The translations under genes and the position numbers were made by a program. From Burkholderiaceae bacterium (GTDB lineage: Bacteria; Pseudomonadota; Gammaproteobacteria; Burkholderiales; Rhodocyclaceae), in contig JAIPCT010000013.1 in NCBI GenBank assembly GCA_021738065.1, forward strand, positions 1-52,666: 52,666 bases of DNA, written 5' to 3'. Below the pieces are notes generated by a model. That model was not told the DNA's origin, ran no database searches, and was given only the letters and a program-made list of their open reading frames with translations. Positions 37,801-46,339 of this stretch are shown one piece after another (the stretch's first letter is position 1; each line of letters opens with the position of its first letter).

Positions 37801-38256
37801 GCTGTCGCTCCAGACGTAGAAGTCGCGCTTCTTCGAGCCCGGCGGGGCGCGCCGCGCGGCCTGAAACCAGGGGTGCTGGTCCGAGGTGTGATTGATGACC
37901 AGTTCGGTGATGACCTTGAGCCCGCGCCGGTGGGCTTCGCGGATGAAGTGGCGTACGTCGGCACGAGTGCCGTAATCCGGATGCACGTTGTGATAATCGG
38001 CGATGTCGTAGCCGTCGTCCTTGAACGGGGAGGGATAGAAGGGCAGCAGCCATAGGGTATTGACCCCGAGATCCTGCAAGTAGTCCAGCTTTTCGGTGAG
38101 CCCCTTGAAGTCACCCATGCCATTGCCATCACTGTCGAAGAAGGCCTTGACGTGCAGTTCATAGACGATGGCGTCCTTGAACCAGAGCGGATCGTTCGCC
38201 CAGTCCGGTCCATGGGTGTTGTTGTCGTGTTTTTTGCCGTTGTTCTTTGCCATCAT
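34888..38256 (-). CDS. treS: trehalose synthase / maltokinase fusion
   Basis: 1122 residues. TreS part (about 20-560): WFKDAIVYELHVKAFFDSDGNG, GVDGLRLDAIPYL (nucleophile), LLAEANQWPEDV (acid/base), FLRNHDELTLEM. Maltokinase part (about 620-1122): LSTKRWFAAKG, MRYHGDYHLGQVL (catalytic Asp of the aminoglycoside-phosphotransferase fold) and FIITDFEGEPARP (Mg-binding DFEG). TreS interconverts trehalose and maltose; the kinase traps maltose as maltose-1-phosphate for GlgE. Two ATGs in tandem (38254-38256 and 38251-38253); the second has better spacing from AGGGG. Nine bases after glgE. Confidence 0.96.
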   Translation of the reverse strand: MMAKNNGKKHDNNTHGPDWANDPLWFKDAIVYELHVKAFFDSDGNGMGDFKGLTEKLDYLQDLGVNTLWLLPFYPSPFKDDGYDIADYHNVHPDYGTRADVRHFIREAHRRGLKVITELVINHTSDQHPWFQAARRAPPGSKKRDFYVWSDSDKKFPETRIIFTDSEKSNWAWDEVAQAYYWHRFFSHQPDLNHNNPEVVKAVIRIMRFWLDLGVDGLRLDAIPYLCVQEGTSNENLPETHNVIKQMRAVIDARYKNRMLLAEANQWPEDVREYFGDGDECHMAYNFPVMPRIFMAVAQEDRHPVVDIMQQTPDIPENCQWAIFLRNHDELTLEMVTQTERDYMYQMYAADPRMRVNVGIRRRLAPLMENNRDKIELVNFLLMTLPGSPFLYYGDEIGMGDNIYLGDRNGVRTPMQWSPDRNAGFSKADPQRLFLPPNMDPIYGYEAINVEAQARNTSSLLHWTKRLIAVRKNYKAFGRGSIKFLEAGNRKILAYVREWQNETILCVVNLSRNAQPVELDLSEFKGRVPVELLGRAAFPPVGELPYLLTLKGYGTYGFRLATDVEVPYWHEERLARPELPVLVLTEGWLTFSGGKATASTVRRAIAATTQDQLQHKVLAPYLSTKRWFAAKGHPITRIELLEQGEWNSGEGSWLLTIIEVHCADIPPQIYFLPLAICWEGEASDEMLHALAPWTLARVRQKGRTGLLYGAFGDDRFCRALVKGIGQNLDVPFGKGRAEFRSSAIYNELAEGISAPVRHPALEQSNTAVYFGDKLFLKGYRRLQPGTNPEVEVGRFLTEKSPYPRIVPVAGSVEFRRADGQTLTLALLQSYVENQGMGWNFAVDYLERFLSEQLAEHIPQTTEVTSSPHGYFLTLMEVLGRRSAELHQAFSRPTGDAAFDPEPITADDLAAWSNQLHSEAVATLDELERRRSDMPAEIRDAVDHLLSLRTALLDRTSPLALAGVTAAKMRYHGDYHLGQVLLVANDFIITDFEGEPARPMEERRKKNSPLRDVAGMLRSFSYVAAVATNHITTERPADRHRLGPLVQTWESETTQAFLKGYRDAIQGCPVLPVEAGPAQRMIDFFVIDKAIYELRYEMNNRPDWLAIPLFSLLRALGYQAAAE

Positions 38257-38265
38257 GTCCCCTGG

Positions 38266-40272
38266 CTATAGGAAGTAATCGAAATCGCGCTCGCTGCGTA
38301 CGCGACGGCGCAAGCGCAGGATGTGCAGCGGCGATGCCTGCGGATCCAGACGCACGAAGTTGCGCTCGCCCTGCCAGAGGAAGCGTGCGCCGGAAAGCAG
38401 ATCGTGTGCCTGGAACGAGGCTTCCGGCAGGACACCAAGTTCCTCCAGAGGTAGTTCGATCCAGCCGGCCTGCGTGTTGTGAGGGTCCAGATTGGCGACC
38501 ATGACGAGGGTTTCTTCGCCGTCCGTCTTGCTGTAGCAAAGCATCAGCGGGTTGTCGATCGGATGGAAACGCAGATTCCAGTCCGACTGCAGGGCCGGGT
38601 TGTCGCGGCGAATCTGGTTGAGACGAGTAATGTAGCTTTCAAGGCTGTCTGGCTGACTCAGATCCCGTTTGCGTAACTGGTACTTCTCGGAATTCAGGTA
38701 TTCCTCGCTGCCCGGCTTGATGGCTTCGTGCTCCATCAATTCATAGGCTGGACCGTAGATGCCGTAATTGGCGCCCAGGGTGGCCGCCAGCGCAACCCGC
38801 AGCATGAATCCGGCGCGTCCGCCGTACTGCAGGAACTCGGGCAGGATGTCCGGCGTGTTGGGCCACAGATTGGGGCGGAAATACTCGCGCGAATCATGTT
38901 GGGCCAGCTCGGTGAAGTATTCCGTCAACTCCTCCTTGGTATTGCGCCAGGTGAAGTAGGTGTAGGACTGCGTGAAGCCTAGCTTTGCCAGGCGGTGCAT
39001 GATTTTTGGCCGGGTAAAGGCTTCGGCGAGAAAGATGGTATCCGGGTGCTCGGCCTGAACGGCGCTGATCAGCCAGCCCCAGAACGGGAAAGGTTTGGTA
39101 TGCGGATTGTCCACGCGAAAAATGCGGACACCTTCGCCGATCCAGTGGTCGACCACCCCCTTGAGTTCGGCCCAAAGCGCCTGCCAGTCGTCGCTTTCAT
39201 AGTCGAAGGGGTAGATGTCCTGATACTTCTTGGGTGGATTCTCTGCGTACTGGATGCTGCCGTCCGGCCGGTGGCGGAACCATTCGGGATGTTGCGCCAC
39301 GTACGGGTGATCCGGCGAGCATTGATAGGCGATATCCATGGCGACTTCCAGACCGGCACTGCGCGCCTCGGTGACCAGTCGGCGGAAATCCTCGGCGCTG
39401 CCCAGTTCCGCATGAATCTCGCGATGACCGCCTTCAGCCGCGCCGATCGCCCAGGGGCTGCCGTGATCGTTCGGGCCGGCCTTGAGGCTGTTGTTGGGGC
39501 CTTTGCGAAAGCCCCGGCCGATGGGGTGAATGGGCGGCAGGTAAAGCACGTCGAAGCCCATCGCGGCGATGTAGGGCAGCTGCTCGATGACCCCGGCGAA
39601 GCTGCCGTGAGTGGCACCCTCGGTCAGGCAGGAGCGGGGAAAGATCTCATACCAGGTGGAGAAACGCGCACGCTCGATCTCGACGGTCACTTCCAGTACG
39701 CGACGGTATTCGGTGACGAACAGTCGCTCGGCATGGGCGGCCATGAGCTCGGCCAGGCTTTCGCTTTGGGCCATGAGTTGTCTCGCCTGGGGCGTGGTGG
39801 CGGCACTCAGTTCCGCCGCCCAATTCTTGAGTGCGAGCGCCGCAGTTTCCGCTTTGGCGCCTTTGGCGCGTTGCGCCGCGGCCTCGACCAGAACAATGCC
39901 GACCTTCAGCGCCGCAAGGATATCGGCCTCGTCTTCGCGCCGTGAAATGTCATGACGCCAGGTCAGGAAGCGGTCCACCCAGGCAACGACCGTGTATTCG
40001 TGCCGACCCAGGCCGCTTACGTTGAAGCTGGCTTGCCAGCAGTCGTTGCCCTGATGCGCCATGGCAATTTCCGACCATTTGTCGGCGCCGGCGGGACGGT
40101 GCAGCAAGCGGCAACTCAGTTTGTCATGGCCGTCGGTAAATACATCGGCTTCCACGACAACTTCTTCACCCGTCGTGCGCTTGATGGGAAAGCTGCCGCC
40201 ATCGATCTCCGGGCTGACTCGCTCGATGACCGCGCGGGCGCGACCGGATTGCGGGAATTTGGTGTTCTTCAT
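38266..40272 (-). CDS. glgE: alpha-1,4-glucan:maltose-1-phosphate maltosyltransferase
   Basis: 668 residues. An N-terminal beta-sandwich ([25 protein letters not shown]) and helical bundle precede a GH13_3 barrel with [43 protein letters not shown] (nucleophile Asp) and [13 protein letters not shown] (acid/base Glu). It extends alpha-glucan from maltose-1-phosphate. The ATG at 40270-40272 overlaps the glgB stop as ATGA, so the long in-frame extension to 40713, which lies inside glgB, is not used. It is coupled in order with glgB upstream and treS/mak downstream. Confidence 0.97.
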   Translation of the reverse strand: MKNTKFPQSGRARAVIERVSPEIDGGSFPIKRTTGEEVVVEADVFTDGHDKLSCRLLHRPAGADKWSEIAMAHQGNDCWQASFNVSGLGRHEYTVVAWVDRFLTWRHDISRREDEADILAALKVGIVLVEAAAQRAKGAKAETAALALKNWAAELSAATTPQARQLMAQSESLAELMAAHAERLFVTEYRRVLEVTVEIERARFSTWYEIFPRSCLTEGATHGSFAGVIEQLPYIAAMGFDVLYLPPIHPIGRGFRKGPNNSLKAGPNDHGSPWAIGAAEGGHREIHAELGSAEDFRRLVTEARSAGLEVAMDIAYQCSPDHPYVAQHPEWFRHRPDGSIQYAENPPKKYQDIYPFDYESDDWQALWAELKGVVDHWIGEGVRIFRVDNPHTKPFPFWGWLISAVQAEHPDTIFLAEAFTRPKIMHRLAKLGFTQSYTYFTWRNTKEELTEYFTELAQHDSREYFRPNLWPNTPDILPEFLQYGGRAGFMLRVALAATLGANYGIYGPAYELMEHEAIKPGSEEYLNSEKYQLRKRDLSQPDSLESYITRLNQIRRDNPALQSDWNLRFHPIDNPLMLCYSKTDGEETLVMVANLDPHNTQAGWIELPLEELGVLPEASFQAHDLLSGARFLWQGERNFVRLDPQASPLHILRLRRRVRSERDFDYFL

Positions 40273-42227
40273 GATGTCGATCCGTTTCCAGTCGCCCGAC
40301 GCAGGTACACGACCCCGAGCGGGGGCAAGGTCAGCGACAGGGAGTGGAAGTGCCCTTGTACCGCCACCGGCGAGGCGTCGACCCCGCCCAGATTGCCGAC
40401 GCCGCTGCCACCGTAGATGCTTGCGTCGCTGTTGAGTATCTCTTTCCAGTAGCCCCCCGTGGGGACGCCGACAATGTAATTTTGTCTCGTCACCGGCGTG
40501 AAATTGCAGACGACCAGCACGCTGTCCTCCGGGCGCTGACCGTGGCGCAGGAAACTGATCACGCTTTCCTCCCAGTCGTGAAAATCCACCCAGCTGAAGC
40601 CATCGCCGGAAAAGTCTTTCTGGTACAGCGCCGGCTCGGTGCGGTAACAACGGTTGAGGTCGCCCATCCAGCGCTGCATTCCGCCATGCAGCGGAAACTG
40701 CAGAACATTCCACTCCAGGCTTTCATCGTGCTGCCATTCGCGACGCTGGGCGAACTCTCCGCCCATGAACAGCAGCTTCTTGCCGGGATGCGCCCACATG
40801 TGCCCATACAGCAGGCGCAGGTTGGCGAACTGCTGCCACTCGTCGCCCGGCATCTTGCCGATCAACGAACCCTTGCCATGCACCACTTCGTCGTGCGACA
40901 GGGCCAGGACGAAGTTCTCGGTAAAGGCGTACCAGATGCTGAACGTCAGCTTCTCATGGTGATATTTGCGAAATACCGGATCCTGCTGAAAATACTTCAG
41001 CGTGTCGTGCATCCAGCCCATGTTCCATTTCATGCCGAAGCCGAGGCCTCCTGCGTAGGTCGGGCGCGACACCATCGGCCAGGCGGTGGATTCCTCGGCG
41101 ATGGTCAGGGTGTCCGGGTGATCGCGATACACCGCCTCATTGAGCGTGCGCAGGAACTGCATGGCGGCGATGTTCTCGCGCCCACCATGTTCGTTGGGAA
41201 TCCATTCGCCGGCCTTGCGTCCATAGTCGAGGTAGAGCATCGAGGCGACGCCGTCGACGCGCAGGCCGTCGACGTGAAACTTGTCGAGCCAGAACAGGGC
41301 GCTGGAAATGAGGAAGGCGCGCACTTCGTTGCGCCCGTAGTTGAAAATCGCGCTGTTCCATTCGGGGTGGTAGCCCTGACGCGGATCGGCATGCTCGTAC
41401 AAATGCGTGCCATCGAAAAAGCCCAGGCCGTGTTCGTCGCTGGGAAAGTGCGACGGCACCCAATCGAGGATCACGCCAATCCCGGCCTGATGCAAATGGT
41501 CGATCAGGGCCATCAACTCCTGGGGCGTGCCCTGGCGCGCGCTGGCCGAAAAATACCCGGTGGTCTGGTAACCCCAGGAGCCGAAGAAAGGATGCTCAGT
41601 CACCGGCAGCAACTCGACATGGGTGAAGCCGCACTCGCGCACATGGTCTGCCAGCAAGGGCGCGATTTCAAGATAGCTGAGCGAACGGTTGCCATCCTCG
41701 GGGGCACGTCGCCATGAGCCCAGGTGGACTTCATAGATCGACATCGGCGCATCGAGCGCATTCGCCGCGCGTCGCTGCGCCATCCATTCACTGTCGTTCC
41801 ATGTGTAGGCCATGTCCCAGACGCGAGAGCCCGTACGTGGCGGCACTTCGCTGAAAACGCCGCAGGGATCGGCCTTGTCCACCTCGTAATTCTCTATGTG
41901 CGAACGGATGCGGTATTTGTAGCAATCGCCTTTGCCGACACCCGGCACGAAGCCTTCCCATACGCCGGATCCGTCCGGCCGCGCCGCCAATGGCAAGGAT
42001 GAATTGTCCCAGCCATTGAACTCCCCCTTCACCGATACTGCCGCCGCGTTGGGCGCCCAGACCGCGAAGTGCACGCCCTCGCGGCCATCGCTGGTAGTGA
42101 GATGGGCGCCCAGCTTTTCGGCAAGGCGGGCATGGGTACCTTCCTTGAACAGGAATACATCATGGTCGGTCAGCACGGCCGGGCTGGTGCGCTGCGGATC
42201 AGCATTTTTTTGGGCGGTTTTATTCAT
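40269..42227 (-). CDS. glgB: 1,4-alpha-glucan branching enzyme
   Basis: 652 residues, shorter than the 728 of E. coli because the N1 domain is missing. CBM48 at about 40-130 ([23 protein letters not shown]), then [40 protein letters not shown] (nucleophile), [12 protein letters not shown] (acid/base) and [14 protein letters not shown]. It introduces alpha-1,6 branches. The ATG (42225-42227) overlaps the mscS stop as ATGA; the 85-codon extension upstream, which runs inside mscS, is rejected. Confidence 0.96.
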   Translation of the reverse strand: MNKTAQKNADPQRTSPAVLTDHDVFLFKEGTHARLAEKLGAHLTTSDGREGVHFAVWAPNAAAVSVKGEFNGWDNSSLPLAARPDGSGVWEGFVPGVGKGDCYKYRIRSHIENYEVDKADPCGVFSEVPPRTGSRVWDMAYTWNDSEWMAQRRAANALDAPMSIYEVHLGSWRRAPEDGNRSLSYLEIAPLLADHVRECGFTHVELLPVTEHPFFGSWGYQTTGYFSASARQGTPQELMALIDHLHQAGIGVILDWVPSHFPSDEHGLGFFDGTHLYEHADPRQGYHPEWNSAIFNYGRNEVRAFLISSALFWLDKFHVDGLRVDGVASMLYLDYGRKAGEWIPNEHGGRENIAAMQFLRTLNEAVYRDHPDTLTIAEESTAWPMVSRPTYAGGLGFGMKWNMGWMHDTLKYFQQDPVFRKYHHEKLTFSIWYAFTENFVLALSHDEVVHGKGSLIGKMPGDEWQQFANLRLLYGHMWAHPGKKLLFMGGEFAQRREWQHDESLEWNVLQFPLHGGMQRWMGDLNRCYRTEPALYQKDFSGDGFSWVDFHDWEESVISFLRHGQRPEDSVLVVCNFTPVTRQNYIVGVPTGGYWKEILNSDASIYGGSGVGNLGGVDASPVAVQGHFHSLSLTLPPLGVVYLRRATGNGSTS

Positions 42228-43177
42228 CGAAGGGCATCCTTGTCTGTGATTTCCATACTGTCTGCATGTGTCGTCGCCGTGTGGTCGAGTTTCAACGGTA
42301 GCGAAGGTGCCGAGCCATCCTTGGCCTGGCCGGCATAAAGGGTGAGATGGGGGAAGGGGATCTCGATCCCGGCGGCATCGAACGCCGCCTTCAATCGCCG
42401 CAGAAATTCGCGGCGCACGTTCCACTGTTCGATCGGTGCGACTTTGAAACGGCAGCGCAACATGACCGCAGAATCGGCCCACTGCTCGACCCCGGCGATC
42501 TCCAGATCGTCGAGAATCTTCGGCCCGAAAACTTTGTCCGCGCGCATGTCGGCGCCGACTTTGCGCATCACGTCCAGCGCCACATCGACGTTCTCGCGAT
42601 AGGCCACGCCCACATCGACGACTGCCTGCGCAAAGCCGCGAGTCATGTTGGTCACCGTGGTGATGCTGCCGTTCGGGACAAAATGAACATTGCCCGAATA
42701 GTCGCGCATGCGCAGATAACGCAGGGTGATCTCCTCGACCACGCCCGCCTTGCCGCCGGCCTCAACGACATCGCCCTGACGCATCTGGTTTTCCAGCAGC
42801 ATGAAGAAGCCGTTGAAGTAGTCCTTGACCAGACTCTGCGCGCCAAAGCCGACGGCAACGCCGACCAGTCCGGCGGCGCCCAGAATCGGCGCAACCGAGA
42901 CGCCCATCTCGCCCAATAGCATGATGCCAGCCACCAGCGAAATGAGCACCGAGGCAATGTAGCGAAACACCCTTCCCAGGGTTTCAATCCGCTTCACTTC
43001 CTCACGATCGTCCGTGTTTCTGGAAATGTAGATGCGAAAGCTGCGGATCAAGCGGTGCGAGAAATGCAAACCAGCCCACGCCAGCGCCAGAATCAGAACG
43101 ATACGCAGGCCGGTGACCACGGTCGGCGACAACTGGGTTCCGACGGAAAGAAGAGAATCGAGTGCGGCTTTGTCCAT
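42224..43177 (-). CDS. mscS: small-conductance mechanosensitive channel (MscS family)
   Basis: 317 residues. Three membrane helices: about 22-40, 68-88 and the pore helix from about 96, with the MscS signature [30 protein letters not shown], then a cytoplasmic beta domain and mixed C-terminal domain. It opens on membrane tension to release solutes after hypo-osmotic shock. ATG 43175-43177 is chosen for AGGGAAC six bases before it; an earlier ATG at 43193-43195 has no site. It heads the glycogen/trehalose operon and its stop overlaps glgB in ATGA, a direct translational tie between turgor release and osmolyte enzymes. Confidence 0.92.
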   Translation of the reverse strand: MDKAALDSLLSVGTQLSPTVVTGLRIVLILALAWAGLHFSHRLIRSFRIYISRNTDDREEVKRIETLGRVFRYIASVLISLVAGIMLLGEMGVSVAPILGAAGLVGVAVGFGAQSLVKDYFNGFFMLLENQMRQGDVVEAGGKAGVVEEITLRYLRMRDYSGNVHFVPNGSITTVTNMTRGFAQAVVDVGVAYRENVDVALDVMRKVGADMRADKVFGPKILDDLEIAGVEQWADSAVMLRCRFKVAPIEQWNVRREFLRRLKAAFDAAGIEIPFPHLTLYAGQAKDGSAPSLPLKLDHTATTHADSMEITDKDALR

Positions 43178-43240
43178 TGCTGTTCCCTGGTTCATTTCGT
43201 TTGGCAACAGATCCGGCTTCAATGAAAAGCAAGAAAGTGC

Positions 43241-43269
43241 TTGACTGTTAAGTTTACCGGAAATAGTAT
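43241..43269 (+). promoter_or_regulatory. strong sigma70-type promoter for marR and the mrp cluster
   Basis: TTGACT (43241-43246), a 17-base spacer and TAGTAT (43264-43269), with a start expected near 43276. It is the best promoter match in the window and lies 40 bases before the MarR start codon. Confidence 0.7.
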
Positions 43270-43293
43270 TGCACAAAACAATCATTCACGCAA
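43265..43293 (-). promoter_or_regulatory. probable promoter of the mscS-glgB-glgE operon
   Basis: On the minus strand TTGCGT (43288-43293) and AATACT (43265-43270) are 17 bases apart, each matching four of six consensus bases. Its -10 lies on the opposite strand of the marR -10, so the two promoters would compete for RNA polymerase. Confidence 0.45.
43268..43282. promoter_or_regulatory. candidate MarR operator
   Basis: ATTG-N7-CAAT (ATTGCACAAAACAAT) is an inverted repeat overlapping the -10 and start point of the marR promoter and the spacer of the opposing one. Position and form suit autoregulation by the MarR protein encoded immediately downstream, and control of the divergent operon. No binding evidence exists in the sequence itself. 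Confidence 0.45.
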
Positions 43294-43309
43294 GTGAAGG
43301 AGTCATGCT

Positions 43310-43837
43310 TTGAGCAGTCAAAAGAAAACGACGGGTGAGGCCAGATCCGAACGGAAAACCGCGGGTGCGCAGCTTGGCGGCGCGGATGCGGATGCGGTCG
43401 CGGCAGAAGAAGCCTTCAGCAAAGTGCTGCAACTGGTGCGCCAGGTTCAGATCGGCATGCAGAACATCGACCCCAGTCATGGCCTGAGCGGGTCTCAGCT
43501 CTGGGCGCTATGGCATATCTCGGCGCATCCGGGCCAGCGCGTCAGCGAACTCGCCTCGACACTGCACATTCACCTCTCGACCGCCAGCAATCTTCTCGAC
43601 AAGCTGGAGACCCGTGGCCTGGTTCGCCGCGAGAGGCGCGACACGGACAATCGCGTGGTGCGCCTCTATCTGGCGGAATCGGGCGTGCAACTGGTGAAGG
43701 GAATTCCGGGGCCGATGCAGGGGCAACTGCGCCGAGCACTGCGCGACGTGCCGGCACCCGTGCTGGCCGGCTTGATCACGGGCGTGGGCGCAGTGCTCGA
43801 TCTCATGAGTGAAACACCGAGCCTCGACGCCGCTTAG
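43310..43837 (+). CDS. MarR family transcriptional regulator
   Basis: 175 residues. A disordered N-terminus (about 1-30) precedes a winged-helix MarR fold: AFSKVLQLVRQVQIGMQ, LSGSQLWALWHISAHPG, RVSELASTLHIHLSTASNLLDKLETRGLVRRERRDTDNRVVRLYL (recognition helix and wing). The start is TTG 43310-43312, seven bases after GAAGGAG. An ATG at 43305 sits closer to that site but reads ATG-CTT-TGA, a two-codon frame. It sits between the divergent mscS operon and the mrp cluster, 59 bases before mnhE, and may control either. Confidence 0.88.
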   Translation: MSSQKKTTGEARSERKTAGAQLGGADADAVAAEEAFSKVLQLVRQVQIGMQNIDPSHGLSGSQLWALWHISAHPGQRVSELASTLHIHLSTASNLLDKLETRGLVRRERRDTDNRVVRLYLAESGVQLVKGIPGPMQGQLRRALRDVPAPVLAGLITGVGAVLDLMSETPSLDAA

Positions 43838-43896
43838 GGCAGGAAGGATTTACCGATATGTGAATTTCGGCGGAAGCTCACTTACAATTCAGCCCC

Positions 43897-44373
43897 ATGA
43901 TTCATTCATTCAGTGCTCTGATCGCGCTTTTCATCTTCTGGCTGCTGTTGTCCGGGATGTATACGCCGTTTCTGGTGGCTGCCGGGGCCGGCAGTGCCGT
44001 GGCGGTTCTGCTGATCGCCCACCGCATGGACGTCGTCGATCACGAAGGGCATCCGATTCATCTTGCCTGGCACGCTTTTTTTTCCTACTGGCCCTGGCTG
44101 GTGAAAGAAATCATTTTCTCGGCCTGGGACGTAAGCAAGCGCATCTGGCATCCCTCCTTGCCGATCTCGCCCTCGCTGGCCGAGTTCGTGCCGACGCAAA
44201 ATACCGATATGGGGCTGGTGATTCACGCCAACTCGATCACGCTGACGCCGGGAACGATTTCGATCGAGGTGGCGCAAGGCCGGTTTCTGGTCCATGCGCT
44301 GACGCGCGAAGGCGCGGCGGGTCTCGCCGGCAGCGAAATGGATCGGCGCTGCACTTCCATGGAGGTGAAATGA
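43897..44373 (+). CDS. mnhE: Mrp/Mnh antiporter subunit E
   Basis: 158 residues. Two or three N-terminal helices (LIALFIFWLLLSG and AGAGSAVAVLLIA), then the MrpE signature WPWLVKEIIFSAWDV, and a soluble C-terminal part with ANSITLTPGTISIEV and FLVHALT. First structural gene of the Na+(K+)/H+ antiporter cluster. TACAAT at 43883-43888 just upstream could be a -10, but it lacks a -35. Its stop overlaps the start of mnhF in ATGA. Confidence 0.92.
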   Translation: MIHSFSALIALFIFWLLLSGMYTPFLVAAGAGSAVAVLLIAHRMDVVDHEGHPIHLAWHAFFSYWPWLVKEIIFSAWDVSKRIWHPSLPISPSLAEFVPTQNTDMGLVIHANSITLTPGTISIEVAQGRFLVHALTREGAAGLAGSEMDRRCTSMEVK

Positions 44374-44669
44374 GCGTATTTGCGGCCGTGGCCCTCGCAC
44401 TGCTCGTCACCATCACCCTGGCCCTGGCCCGCGCCGCCATGGGACCGACCGTGTTCGACCGCTTGCAGGCGGCCAATACCATAGGCACCTGCGCCATGAT
44501 GCTGCTCGCGGTGCTGGGTTTTCTCGGTGGGCGACCCGAGTTTCTTGATCTGGCGCTGGTGTACGGATTGCTCAACGTCATCGGCGTGATCGCCGTGCTC
44601 AAGTTTTTCCGTCGCGGCGACCTGGGCGATCCGGGCCATCATCCGGCAGCGGAGAAGGCGGCCCGATGA
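44370..44669 (+). CDS. mnhF: Mrp/Mnh antiporter subunit F
   Basis: 99 residues, three membrane helices, with the conserved core LARAAMGPTVFDRLQAANTIGT and a second segment FLDLALVYGLLNVIGVIAVLKFF, as in MrpF. The start has an ideal GGAGGTG ribosome-binding site inside the end of mnhE. A much longer in-frame extension upstream runs through mnhE and is not used. It overlaps mnhG by ATGA. Confidence 0.93.
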   Translation: MSVFAAVALALLVTITLALARAAMGPTVFDRLQAANTIGTCAMMLLAVLGFLGGRPEFLDLALVYGLLNVIGVIAVLKFFRRGDLGDPGHHPAAEKAAR

Positions 44670-44995
44670 GCGTTGTGATCGACGTGCTGAGTGCACTATG
44701 CCTGGTTGCAGGCAGTTTCTTTTGCCTGACGGGCGGCATCGGCTTGATCCGCATGCCGGACTTCTATACCCGCATGCATGCGGCGAGCATTGTCGAGACC
44801 CTCGGTGCCGGCCTGATTCTGCTGGGTCTGATGCTGGAGGCCGGGTTGACGCTGATCAGCGTCAAGCTGGCCATGGTCGGTCTGCTGGTTTTCTTCGCCA
44901 GCCCGACGGCAAGCCATGCACTCGCCCGCGCCGCCTTCCTGCGCGGCCTTATGCCCGAACTCGCCAAAGCCGAGGACGCATCATCGAAACCCTGA
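44666..44995 (+). CDS. mnhG: Mrp/Mnh antiporter subunit G
   Basis: 109 residues, three helices. MrpG signature: GSFFCLTGGIGLIRMPDFYTRMHAASIVETLGAGLILLGL, then FASPTASHALARAA. Length typical of the family. It precedes the MbhD/MbhE-like gene, whose start is unusual (see that entry). Confidence 0.93.
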   Translation: MSVVIDVLSALCLVAGSFFCLTGGIGLIRMPDFYTRMHAASIVETLGAGLILLGLMLEAGLTLISVKLAMVGLLVFFASPTASHALARAAFLRGLMPELAKAEDASSKP

Positions 44996-45003
44996 TCATC
45001 GAC

Positions 45004-45525
45004 GTGCTGCTGGTCTTGATGGCCCTCTCGGTGCTGGTGTTGATGCGCGAGCGCAACCTGTTCGCGGCCGTGGTGCTATTCGGCATTTACAGTTTTCTCA
45101 TGGCCACGGTGCTGGTTGCGCTCGATGCGGTCGACGTGGCGATGACCGAAGCGGCGGTTGGCGCCGGAATATCGACCGTGCTGTTGCTTGGCGCGCTGCT
45201 GTTGTGCAAGAGCGAAGAGGCAAAACCCGCTCACCGCCCCTGGCTGCCGCTCACGGTGGCGATCTCGACCGGTGCGCTGCTGGTGTATGGCGCCTTCGGT
45301 CTGCCTGACTTTTCCGACCCGCAGGCGCCGATTCACCGGCACGTGGCGCCGCGCTACATGCAAAACGAAGTCGACGTGCCGAACGTCGTGACGGCTGTTC
45401 TCGCCAGCTTCCGTGGCTACGATACGTTGGGCGAAACCACCGTGGTTTTTACAGCCGGTGCCGGCATCATCGCTCTTCTGCGGCGCCGCAAAAAGGTGAT
45501 TGTGGAGCATGAGGGAAATCCATGA
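45004..45525 (+). CDS. MbhD/MbhE-like subunit corresponding to the MrpA C-terminal part
   Basis: About 173 residues from GTG 45004. The first half (LVLMRERNLFAAVVLFGIYS and DVAMTEAAVGAGISTVLLLGAL) is the MbhD/DUF4040 domain; the second half (VVTAVLASFRGYDTLGETTVVFTAGAG) is MbhE. In standard Mrp operons both form the C-terminal end of MrpA; here they stand alone. The start is uncertain: the family usually begins with a residue run like METLIIDVLL, but no ATG is present there. CTG at 44992 would form a CTGA overlap with the mnhG stop and restore the missing residues; GTG 45004 and ATG 45019 are alternatives that shorten the first helix. Confidence 0.85.
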   Translation: MLLVLMALSVLVLMRERNLFAAVVLFGIYSFLMATVLVALDAVDVAMTEAAVGAGISTVLLLGALLLCKSEEAKPAHRPWLPLTVAISTGALLVYGAFGLPDFSDPQAPIHRHVAPRYMQNEVDVPNVVTAVLASFRGYDTLGETTVVFTAGAGIIALLRRRKKVIVEHEGNP

Positions 45526-45947
45526 TGCATGATCTGGTTCTGCGGGTAGTCGCAAAACTGCTGATTCCCTTCATCCTGCTGTTCGCCCTCTATGTCCAGT
45601 TTCACGGTGATTTCGGCCCGGGAGGCGGATTTCAGGCTGGCACCATTTTCGCTGCGGGGATCATTTTTTATGGCTTGATCTTCGGTGTGGACCATACGCG
45701 CAGTGTCGTGCCCGACTGCGTGGTTGAAACCATGCTGGCGGCCGGTGTACTAATCTATGCCGGCGTCGGCGTCGCCGGATTGCTGCTGGGCGGCAACTAC
45801 CTCGACTATTTCGTGCTTGACCACAATCCGGTCCATGGCCAGCATCGCGGCATTTTCTGGGTTGAGATCGGCGTGTTCGTCACGGTGGCCGGCGTGATGC
45901 TGAAAATTTTCTACATGTTCGCCTCGCGCGGCCGCACCGAGGAGTAG
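45522..45947 (+). CDS. mnhB: Mrp/Mnh antiporter subunit B
   Basis: 141 residues, four helices. MnhB signature: LRVVAKLLIPFILLFALYVQFHGDFGPGGGFQAGTIFAAG. It is coupled to the preceding gene by an ATGA overlap, and mnhC follows after a two-base gap. Confidence 0.93.
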   Translation: MMHDLVLRVVAKLLIPFILLFALYVQFHGDFGPGGGFQAGTIFAAGIIFYGLIFGVDHTRSVVPDCVVETMLAAGVLIYAGVGVAGLLLGGNYLDYFVLDHNPVHGQHRGIFWVEIGVFVTVAGVMLKIFYMFASRGRTEE

Positions 45948-45949
45948 CC

Positions 45950-46339
45950 GTGCTCGAACACTTCAGCTACATCATCACCGTGTTCCTGATGATGGCGGGC
46001 CTCTTCATCGTCATTGCGCGCGGCAACCTGATCAAGAAGATGATCGGTTTGTCGGTGTTCCAGACCTCGGTATACTTGCTCTACATCGCGCCGGGCAAAC
46101 TGCTGGGCGGTACCGCCCCGATACTGGCGAAGCAGTTCACGACCTATTCCAATCCACTGCCGCATGTGCTGATTCTCACCGCCATCGTTGTCGGCGTTGC
46201 CACGCTGGCGCTTGGGTTGGCGTTGGCGGTGCGCATTCGCGAAGCCTACGGCACGATTGAAGAAGACGAAATTCTGACGCTCAACCACACGGTCGAGGCG
46301 GCCGAGGCGCAGCATGCCGAAGCCCGGGGCGGATCATGA
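45950..46339 (+). CDS. mnhC: Mrp/Mnh antiporter subunit C (NuoK-like)
   Basis: 129 residues, three helices; related to NuoK. Core segments are GLFIVIARGNLIKKMIGLSVFQTSVYLL and DPLPHVL-like NPLPHVLILTAIVVGVATLALGLALA. It uses GTG 45950-45952 with a full GAGGAG site. The last 30 residues form an acidic cytoplasmic tail. It overlaps the first mnhD by ATGA. Confidence 0.93.
   Translation: MLEHFSYIITVFLMMAGLFIVIARGNLIKKMIGLSVFQTSVYLLYIAPGKLLGGTAPILAKQFTTYSNPLPHVLILTAIVVGVATLALGLALAVRIREAYGTIEEDEILTLNHTVEAAEAQHAEARGGS

Noticed and set aside
40273..40713. Extension of GlgE upstream of 40272
   Set aside because: It runs inside glgB; the ATGA overlap at 40269-40272 and the start of the conserved N-terminal domain mark the true start.
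43809..44369. Long frame upstream of mnhF
   Set aside because: It crosses mnhE in a different frame. The GGAGGTG site and ATGA overlap fix the mnhF start at 44370.
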